Source: Cystobasidium ongulense
Lineage: Eukaryota; Basidiomycota; Cystobasidiomycetes; Cystobasidiales; Cystobasidiaceae
Assembly: GCA_022835595.1 (NCBI GenBank)
Contig: BQUP01000011.1
Coordinates: 67,319-131,318, forward strand
Direction: 5' to 3'
DNA length: 64,000 bases
In this document: piece by piece, positions 56,047 to 64,000 of the stretch
Position numbering within the stretch: position 1 is the stretch's first letter
Layout of the letters: each line of letters starts with the position of its first letter
Notes under the pieces: generated by a model
The model's input: the letters and a program-made list of their open reading frames with translations, nothing else
The model's database searches: none
What the model was told of the DNA's origin: nothing
Position numbers and translations under genes: made by a program

Positions 56047-58655
56047 TCAGACCAAGCTTTACACCATTTAGCAAGATGTTGAGGTACATCCTTCCTGCTC
56101 TTTACCGCCTCCTCTATCATAAAAGGCCAAGGAACCAGTCTGCAAAGTCGGAAAATGCTTCCTCCACCTACTGCTTGCTTTCCAGCTGCAGATACCTCTC
56201 TTACGAGACCTAGTTTCTTCAATGATTCGAATGCCTAAAAGAAGACAAAGCGTTGTTTAGGGAACAGTGACATTTCAGGAGAGAGAAGAGCACGTACACG
56301 AAGACATAGACCTCTACTGAAGGCCCTGCTGGAACTGCTTCCACTAGCAGCAGCCCTCTTGCAATGATCTACATATCGTTCATACGCAATGACGAAATTG
56401 AGAGGTTTCTCTTCTTCTGTAAGATGCTTGCACGCAATAAGCAATGCAAATTCGACCATGTTTAGACTTGACGGTATTCCTCGTTCTGCCAGTTGTATAT
56501 GCGCGGATAGGTCGGATGGCTGCAGTAGAGGAAGAGGTAGTGAAGGCTGGTCTCTTGCTATGGTCAAGCTTCTAATACGCTTGGATATGACGAATGTCTA
56601 CAGGGAGGAATGTCAGTGCTTGCTCTAGGTCATGAATGCTGAAGAACGACGCACCAAGGCATCGAAGAGACGTCGGTCCGCATCAAGGCCTCGGAGATCA
56701 TTCATGGCTTCTAGTTGCAACTGAACTGTCTTGTCTGAAAAGAAGGTCTGTCAAGAGGCAGAAGGACAAGTTTTAGCATACTTGATGTAAGTAGTAAAAG
56801 ATGTGATCCTGCACGTACCTCTACACTATCATTCCATTCTTGCTCAATCCCATCTTCTGCTTCTTGTCCTTTTAGCAGCAGGGCCTGCTTAGCTCTATTC
56901 GGTGCACCAGTAGACGCGTCTTCTACTGGTAAAATATGATGAACTCGACTTTGGCATCTACTCTTGACTCTTTTCTCCAAACTTTCAAAACAATCCGCTC
57001 TAGCACTAAGACCAAAGACGGCCATTCCACCTCTTCTAAAACCACCTTGTACACAATCAAGTAAGCAATAAAGCATACTTTGCCTCACAGAAGAGTGAGC
57101 GAAAAGATCAAATTCATCGATTATAAAGATGAGTGGTTTAGATTTATTTGCTGCTTCTTCTGGATCGTCGGATTGGCCTGGCTCCAATATCGCTAGTAGT
57201 GAGGATAGAATGTTGGCGTTCGAGTTCTGCAAACATACCCAGGCCAGGTCAGCTTTACGTCTGCATGGTTTATCTAAAGAGCTAACTTACAAAGGAACTC
57301 CCTTCCTCGACCTCTTCAGAGTATGAAGAAGAGCACAATTGCCTCGCAATTTCTCTAACGGCAGCTTTATCGTCCCGCTGGACAAGTCCAGAAAGTTTAA
57401 CGGTCAAAAAAGCATTCTTTCCATAGACATTCTCCAATGTCTTCAAGCTCCTTTCGATGATTGCAGATTTCCCGATACCTCTTTCTCCTATAACAAGCAT
57501 GCAATTACCTTCTCCGTCTCGTATCGTTCGGTCTAACGTGTTTCGAACGTCCTTCTCTGCTGCGGTGTGAGCTGGCGACAGACATGGTTGAGAAACTAGC
57601 CAAGGTCTGTATCCTATGTCGTACGGCTTGATACTGATTGATGTAGGAATACTGGCACAAGGGCTCGAGAGCTGTTCTAGGACTTTCTGAAGTATAGTCA
57701 GAATATCTAAAGTCGCATAGGAATTGCCTTGACGAGTTGATCTATCTGGAGTCGTTGAAGGTGTAGGGAATATATTAAAAGATGGATTAGGAGCGGAAAG
57801 GAATCCGTTTCGTTCTTCTTCGTCTTTCTTCTTTACTGCTTTTGTAGGAGTTCGCTTCTTAGAAGAGGAAGTTGGCGTGACTAAATGTGCCAGGCGACGC
57901 TGCTTTGTAGGTGTTCTAGTGGTTTCTACTGAAGTTGGGAATTGTGATATACTGGCTGTGGTAGAGCTGGAAGGAGCAGGCGAAGGTAATTTATGCGGTC
58001 TTTGGACTTGTTCATCTCTTAGTGGCGACTCTTCACCGCTTTGTGAGAGTAAAGGCGCGCTCTCGACGCGTTTAGCGCTGCCAAGATCATTGATAGGTAG
58101 TGAAGAAGTCGAATAGAAGCTTGAAGTGGTGTCTCTGGCTGTCCTATCGTTGAGTTGAGCTGTTTGATCGTCTCCAACGCCTTCTTGATGATCATTATCA
58201 AAGCCGAAGTCTACTGCCTTGTTTGATACTCCAGATAGGAGATCACTGACTTTACCTAACTTCTTACGAGTAGCTTTCTCCTGTCCTGGAAGCATGAATG
58301 GTTTCTTTGAGCTTGAAGGTAATGCTGGGAGTTTTGACGTACTCGCGACCGGCGAGAGTTCGTCCAGTTGCATAGTCCCAGGCGAGCTATTGGAAGGACG
58401 CAAAACGCGTTCACGATGTATCGGTGATCCTTCATTGTTCACTGACCGACGCACTGAAGGGCTCGAGGGTCCGGTGATAGTCTCTTCTCGTCTCTGTCGC
58501 TTCGCGTCTGGACTTGCATCGCTGCTTGAACGCGCAACGCTGGTTCGCTTTGCTGCTGAGCGTGCTCGGGTGATTGTGACTTCCACAACTGGCGTGAGTC
58601 GCTTCGTTGGTGAGGTTGAGCCGCTCATAGAACGACGAACCGGCGTAGTAGACAT
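56047..58655 (-). CDS. ORC4: Origin recognition complex subunit 4
   Basis: AAA+ ATPase subunit of ORC, which loads MCM helicase at replication origins. Start MSTTPVRRSMSGSTSPT at 58655; an in-frame ATG 18 codons upstream (58709) is also open. A Ser/Pro-rich, basic N-terminal 300 residues (many SP/TP sites, possible CDK targets) precedes the AAA+ core: Walker A as GERGIGKSAI, Walker B as PLIFIIDEFDLFA, then FGLSARADCFESLEKRVKSR (sensor region). The C-terminal winged-helix part includes NMVEFALLIACKHLTEEE, FVIAYERYVDHCKRAA, AFESLKKLGLVREVS and FRLCRLVPWPFMIEEAV, ending KWCKAWSD. About six exons. The long disordered N-terminus is absent from human ORC4 but common in fungal ORC subunits. Confidence 0.9.
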
Positions 58656-58956
58656 GGTTGTGGATGTGAACAGGTTTGGGCAAAGAAGCAAGCAGTCGGA
58701 TATCGCCACTTCAGCTTTCGCGAAATGATCGAGTCGGGCCAGTGGTCTGCACCAGATTTCTTAAAGTACCTTTATCTCTTTCATTGCACTTCCTATTTGG
58801 ATCGTTACATTGTTCGCTTTCGAGTTTAAGAAAGCCATCGCTTTCATCGGACGAAGAAACTAAAACTATGCTACATTGCACTACGATTTCCTACGGCTTT
58901 CATTTCATTTTCATTGACAGCTACATCTGCAACGATGTTGTTTGTTGTTGGATTTT
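58656..58956. other. Spacer between ORC4 and MND1
   Basis: About 300 bases between the ORC4 start and the MND1 stop, both on the minus strand; promoter of ORC4. No recognisable site. Confidence 0.4.
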
Positions 58957-60102
58957 TTACGGGAAGCACAGATCTTCATAATTTTCAGGTAGTTCGAGCT
59001 CAGCTACCAATTGAGCGGGTTCAACATTCAAAGTATCTCTAGCGTAGCAAATGAGGGTTGAGATCTGATCTGCGTATGAAAGAACGCTCGAGAACTTTAG
59101 CTTCTTGTTCTACTTATCATTGGAGGGAAGAGAAGGAGAGAATCACCTGTCCAACGGAGAGCGCTCTCTTTCATTGCTTCTATATCTTTCTTCTTCTGTT
59201 CGTAGACTGCAGGATCACCTTGAGCGTACTGAGATAGTTCATCTTTGATCTTTCGAAGCTCAGCTTGTTTTTCGGTGTATTCTTTGAGGAGCTTATCCCG
59301 CTCTTCCTGTTGTCGGATGCAAGTAACACATGAGATGAAACAATACAGTAAGTCACGTGAGTTTGGTTGTAGAAATAGAATGACGCGAATGAGACGAACC
59401 TGATTCTCTTCATCACCTAAGCCTCTAGCAGCACGCATCGCGTTGAACGCTTGTGTAGTCTCCTCCAGTTTCTTCTTGGCTGCTACGATAGCCTTTTCGG
59501 TATTATCGAAATCAGCTTGGACTTTGGCTGCTGTTGCACCTGGGTAGCTCCCTGAAATCGAAATAAGGAGGGGTGAGGTGCAATGCAATCAGAATCTTAC
59601 TCTCTGGTGTAGGATTGGTAGGACGTGCAGTAGTAGTTGGATGTGCCGACTTTCTCGCATACGACTGCGCTATCATCGACTAGGGCTTGCAGTATGCTGT
59701 GGTGGCGGAAATGTGTCAGACGTGTCCTGAAGCCCTCATGACATGAACGAAGCGAGAACCCACTCTTTGATGATCATACCACTAATACCAGTGGCTTTAA
59801 CACCATCCTTTTCGATTTCTTTGAGAGAGTAAAAGTCCTTGGTCGAGTGGAACCATCCTAATAGTTTGATGGCCTTTTCTTCGGCTGAGGTGCCCTGTTT
59901 CTTGGACTATGTGTGAGGGATGAAGAAGGCAGGCAGGCCAATGGGAAGAGTGGGTGTGAGTAAAGACAGAGGCATTACAGGCAGGAGAGATGGAGGTCGA
60001 GGTGCGAGTGGATTAGGATGAGGATTAGCAGGTAAACAAGGCGGTCAGCTATACGCCTCGTCATGCAGCGTCGACTCCCAGCAGACGAGAAGGCGTTACC
60101 AT
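58957..60102 (-). CDS. MND1: Meiotic nuclear division protein 1 (Mnd1)
   Basis: Partner of Hop2; the heterodimer stimulates Dmc1/Rad51 strand exchange and homologue pairing in meiosis. Exons 60102-60100 (ATG only), 59906-59764, 59696-59629, 59551-59400, 59306-59147 and 59069-58957 total 639 nt, 212 residues, matching the family (about 205-220). Signatures: SKKQGTSAEEKA, LKEIEKDGVKATGI, DILQALVDDSAV with CEKVGTSNYYW, a long central coiled coil (LLKEYTEKQAELRKIKDEL and neighbours), ALRWTDQI and the closing LELPENYEDL. The YYW junction is formed only if the third intron uses a GC donor (59628-59627); total length and phases then agree. The 193-nt first intron after ATG is longer than usual for this locus. 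It is divergent with the membrane protein gene to its right. Confidence 0.92.
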
Positions 60103-60642
60103 GGTGAACAGAGACCCAGAAGAGATGTAGCAGACTCGTAGGCAGGTCAAAGGGATTGATGCTGTGTTGGTTGCAGCGAGGTGTGCTGGTCGCTTGATCG
60201 AGGTGCATCAAATACGAGGTGAGGTCTATCCGTGGTTGCTCGGACACCATGGATGCAGCAGCGGAGCAGGTCATGGACATGAGGCAGTGACACTTGATAC
60301 AGCAGTCGACAACTCGCTGGTGCTCCGTCAACCCAGGCTTGCTTGCTCACTCTCCACACCTCGCATCAAGGCACGGAAGCCATTGCCAATTCCGGAATGG
60401 CTGGACAGCATACCATCGAGAAAGCAAGCCTAGACTGCTGTCAGAATTCAAAACTAACTTTCCAGCATTCAATGCGCAGATCCCGCGACTGACTTAACTC
60501 ATCCCTGTCAATCTTGTGCTCACTGATTGATCCCATACATTATTCACAGTCGATGAAGATTCACAGCGTTCAAGGCTCAAGCACCGTCCAAGCTTAACCA
60601 AGCGAGCTTCTAGCTTCCCACTGATCATCGTCGGCTGCAACC
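60103..60642. promoter_or_regulatory. Divergent region between MND1 and the DUF6534-type gene
   Basis: About 540 bases. Frames on both strands are shadows. Presumed promoters; no meiotic control element could be identified by eye. Confidence 0.4.
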
Positions 60643-62502
60643 ATGGCAGCAACAGGCAGCGGTCAGATGCAGCTCGTAGCCGCCCAGTCCACCGTCAATG
60701 TGGCTTTGGTACCGTGTACGATAGGATGGTGAGTCTATACCTCTTGCTGTGTTAGTATATGCGGCTCGCCTGACACACTGCCTTCTTCTCGCCGCCGCCC
60801 CAATTGTCTGCACACAGGTGCATCCAACTTTACCTATGCGGAGTATCCACAGATCGCGCAAGAAGAATCCTGTGTCATCGTAAATATCAAGAAACAAAAG
60901 CATCGGGTGTACCCGGAACAAGATATTTCTTGATTGCTGCATTGTTTATGAACTTTGCATATACTATAGTTACCATTTGGGATATAGTCGTTTGGGTCAC
61001 AGATCAAAACAGAACAGATGCAGGTGTGAATGGCTTGAAGACCCCTGATCTTGTTGGACCTTTTATGGGCGGTCTTGTGGGGTGAGTTGATTTATCTCCC
61101 AACCAGGCGACAATTGTCTGATGTTGACGCTGTGAAACACTATTCAATTAATCCTTGCAGAATTATAGTACCCTCATTCATGGCAGTCAGATGCTGGCGC
61201 ATCGCGAATAGAAGCATAATCTTTGCGATGTCGATAACCTCCCTTCTGCTTGTATCCCTAGCAGCTCTATTATGGGTACTCATTTCTTCAGGTAAGCAAG
61301 TATCCAGATTAAGCAGACAATCCCACGACATCGAATTGCGCATTTTTCTAACTTTCTTCTGCTTTACCCGTTGATTCATTGAAAATAGTGCAATTCCATA
61401 ATGGTGAAGCAGGAGATGAACCTCTTTTCGCACCAAATCAAATATGGCTGTGCACAAGTGCAGTAATCGATACTGTTATCACCATATGCTTAATGCTACA
61501 TCTCAAGCGCATGAAGAGAGGATTCAATGCTTCGTGAGTCGCTTCATCTGAAACTAGTCAAATGAGATACACGTTCGCGAGAGCAACATTAAAGGATTTG
61601 CAACTGACCGGTGTTATCTCGGTTTTAATTGTGATACAGAACCGACAATTTCTTAGATTCACTCATGCGACTCGCTTTTGAAACTAGTTTCCCTCCCGCT
61701 CTAGCTTCTGTAGCTGCTGCTATCATATATGCTTGTACTTGGAAGACCGCTTTCGCATGGAATGTAAGTCCTTCCTGCGGACCTTCATCGGCGAGTGGCC
61801 CTTTACTGACAAGTGCACGCTGTCCTACAGACCTATTACTGCTTAGTCCGTGAGTTGGAAATGAGACCTACAGCAAGTCTACGATTTTCCCAAGCTAAGC
61901 GACCATTCGATCTCTTTCTGCTTGTACAGCATTTATCCCTTCTTTATATCTCCTCTCTTTCGTTTACTGCCTACAAGGCACGCGAGCTCGAGGTCGTATA
62001 CTATCGACTTCCAACGGTGCAGTACCATCAGATACAGCGAATCGCAATATGAATGAGAAGAACAAAAACACTCAAGACCGTATTACACCTATACCTTTGT
62101 CACAAGTACAATCTTGGACAGCTCCTATGGATTGGCATTCTGCTTTTCATACTACTGGAGGAGAATTGGAAACATTTCAAAGTCATAAAGGTCAGAAACC
62201 AAGTCAGGTAAGCTGCTATTGGAAGATACTCAATCCTTCTACTCGTACCTTGTTTCTGCGTTGCTCATCTACTGAAACCTTCCTTCGTCCAGCCATTCTC
62301 GGATTATGTACCAACTGTCTCTTTCACTCCTCGTCTGCCAGAGACAGTAGAATCACCATCAAGTGACTCTGAACCTTCAATAAAATCAACACCACCAACA
62401 AACCCTGTTCCTCCCAAATTACATATCCGAGTAACTACGGAATCGGAAGTTGCAATTGAAGAGGGTGGCGATTTAGAGAGGCAGTTCACGCCATTGAATT
62501 GA
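60643..62502 (+). CDS. Seven-helix membrane protein, DUF6534-like (basidiomycete family)
   Basis: Start MAATGSGQMQLVAAQ; the first helix is made by joining exon 1 to exon 2 (CTIGWCIQLYLCGVS). Further helices: FLIAALFMNFAYTIVTIWDIV, a glycine-rich segment FMGGLVG joined to FMAVRCWRIANRS, LLLVSLAALLWVLISS, LCTSAVIDTVITICLMLHL, MRLAFETSFPPALASVAAAI and TYYCLVPFIPSLYLLSFVY. This pattern, including the loop between helices 5 and 6 and the closing Tyr-rich helix followed by LQGTRARGR, is that of DUF6534 proteins, which are numerous in basidiomycetes and of unknown function. A cytoplasmic tail of about 140 residues is rich in Pro, Ser, Thr and acidic residues. About eight short introns; a frame that stays open from TYYCLVP into the tail resolves the 3' end. 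Confidence 0.7.
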
Positions 62503-64000
62503 TGCAAATTGCTTTGGTATGACTATGTATCGAAAAACGTGCAAGTAAAACGATGTAAATTTGCTCAGTATTCAGATTCATGGCAAAGTGTCTCAATAGT
62601 CAGTTATAAACCTGTAGCTTTAGCTTTAAAACCTGTTGCGTTGTACTGTAACATTGACTATTGGAGAGATTCAAATTAATGTTACATGGTTTAGGCATGC
62701 TTGCCTTAATAAGAGTTGTCTGACCATTTTCAACAAGCCATTGTGGGTCCACGGTGGTTTGAGAACAAGAGTCACCTACTTGGCCTACTGTCCGGCCGTT
62801 CCCAGAGACTTTCTAAGCCACACAATCAGTTTGTACTGCAAGGTCGAATACGGTCAATACTCACGCAGTCTTTTCTGCCCTTCGTGCAACCGCTTGGGGT
62901 TCCGCTCGAGGATTGAGACGAAGGAGGAGATGGGGGTATGCGGAGTGGTTGAGCCGTCGGAGTTTTCAGAGCTTCTGATCGTGCGACTTGGTACTTTGGG
63001 ATGTAATCGGCCAACGTCGCGGCAGTTGCACCCGCCTCTAGAATTTGTACACCTTTAGACTTGGATACGCCATATCCGTATTGGTCAGACTGCGCTCCAA
63101 GCTTGCATGTCGGCCACAGTTGGCGCGCTCTCTACGGATGGAGAACCGAAGTAGACATGACCTTATTCGATACTGGTGCTTGATGCACAGGACGCTTGTC
63201 AGTGAAGGTCCAAGGAAATGCGCTTCGACCGAACCGAATTCGAAACCGACTGTTTTTGTTAAGGCCGGGGAGCAGGGACAGCCTGCACCCAAATCTAAGC
63301 AAGAAACTTTGAGCTTGACGGCCTCATAGATGTAGTAGGGCTTATTTCGATAAGATGCTATAGGCGTTCTTAATTCCGGATCTGTCTGTCCGAGCCACTT
63401 TGTACCTTGATTGGGATGAGCGTACGCGTTAAGATATCGTAGGCATAGTACCATTCGATATAAATCAACAGTAGGAAGCCTAAGTCAATAATAACGAACA
63501 AAACAGTACGATGATCACGTCTGCCTTGAGTGCTGGTGATAGCGCCAAACAATCGAAGGAACGGCCCGAAGAGATCGCAGAAGTAATCGACAAAGATGGC
63601 GACGAGTTGCACGTCGACGACGTTTTGCCTGCATTGCAATACCAGCTCTTCGATATAGGCAAGTATATACCTTGCTTCCGCTAAGTTGGTTTTCGAGGTA
63701 GTGCCCGGATCCATCGATGCTGTTGAGTGGGCCACGTTTACGATGGTGGCTGGTTGGAAGAGCTGTTGAGCATGGAGCAGGGCTGCGCGTATTTAATTCT
63801 GTGCGTATGGAGCCTATAAACCAGTCGAGCTGTACACGCGAGAATTGAGGATATTGGTCATGATGGCCGGACATCGAAAGCAGGTGCTTGGCCATATGGT
63901 CGTTGAGGCTAGTTTGCTCATGATAGAGAACCGAGCATCTACGTTCCCTATTGTCCGGTTCATGGCTTGAAGACCGGATCCGAAACTGTTTAGGTGTGAG
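62503..64000. other. Right edge, about 1.5 kb without a secure gene
   Basis: The minus strand carries several adjacent open frames (62826-63014, 63038-63454, 63370-63735, 63515-63895) in different phases. Some have hydrophobic runs, for example VLFVIIDLGFLLLIYIEW (about bases 63440-63500). They could be exons of an unrecognised membrane protein or of a decayed one. No confident model could be built. A TATA-like tatttaat occurs at 63789. Confidence 0.35.
63370..63735 (-). CDS. Possible membrane-protein fragment of unknown family
   Basis: 121-codon frame starting MAHSTASMDPGTTSKTN, with a 42-nt stretch (gtatatac to caatgcag) that could be an intron near its start and one strong hydrophobic helix in the second half. 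The position and hydrophobicity resemble the DUF6534 neighbour but no motif confirms it. Alternative phases after the possible intron also stay open for 40-50 codons, so the frame itself is uncertain. Confidence 0.25.
   Translation of the reverse strand: MAHSTASMDPGTTSKTNLAEARYILAYIEELVLQCRQNVVDVQLVAIFVDYFCDLFGPFLRLFGAITSTQGRRDHRTVLFVIIDLGFLLLIYIEWYYAYDILTRTLIPIKVQSGSDRQIRN

Noticed and set aside
1-64000. CRISPR arrays, rRNA operons, LTR elements or DNA transposons
   Set aside because: No regularly spaced repeats, rRNA signatures, reverse transcriptase, integrase or transposase motifs, or long terminal repeats were seen while reading the window.

Overview
The window is nuclear DNA of a basidiomycete fungus. 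Genes are dense and lie on both strands. Introns are mostly 50-100 nt with GT-AG ends. Families such as DUF6534 seven-helix proteins, fungal Ima1, a Tea1-type kelch protein and PEX11 point to Basidiomycota. High intron density with very small exons suggests a Tremellomycetes-like yeast, but that placement is inference. No rRNA, CRISPR array, retroelement or DNA transposon was recognised. tRNAs could not be scanned for reliably by eye.

Layout. 0-5.5 kb: mitochondrial GTPase MTG1 (runs off the left edge), S-formylglutathione hydrolase, a 2H-phosphoesterase (AKAP7/ASCC1-like) and an unrecognised gene. 6-15 kb: a 1521-residue Tea1-like kelch/coiled-coil polarity protein, a four-helix membrane protein and a bHLH factor with a long loop. 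15-25.4 kb: chaperonin CCT7, glutaryl-CoA dehydrogenase and PEX11 (these two divergent), a CRAL-TRIO (Sec14-like) protein and a Ser/Pro-rich protein. 25.8-36 kb: a DUF423 membrane protein, a cytochrome P450, a secreted Ser/Thr-rich protein, a TMEM115 homologue and an LRR protein. 36-46.6 kb: an Atos/FAM214-type protein, a seven-helix membrane protein, inner nuclear membrane protein Ima1 and two tandem arrestin-like paralogues. 46.6-55.7 kb: a long gene-free stretch, then two large low-complexity proteins. 56-64 kb: ORC4, MND1, a DUF6534-type membrane protein and a right edge with no secure gene.

Most genes are unrelated housekeeping functions, so this is ordinary core chromosome rather than a biosynthetic cluster. 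Possible functional neighbours are GCDH with PEX11 (acyl-CoA catabolism and peroxisome proliferation, sharing a 283-bp divergent promoter) and ORC4 with MND1 (chromosome replication and meiosis, head to tail).

The most notable signals concern gene structure. There are repeated 14-25-nt micro-exons, two genes whose first coding exon appears to be only ATG, and one apparent GC-AG intron in MND1 that homology and reading frame both support. Also notable are a non-consensus G4 motif in MTG1, the diverged arrestin pair with a conserved C-terminal motif, and a bHLH loop carrying an AT-hook-like patch. Exon models were built by hand; where a total length is given the exons sum to a whole number of codons.
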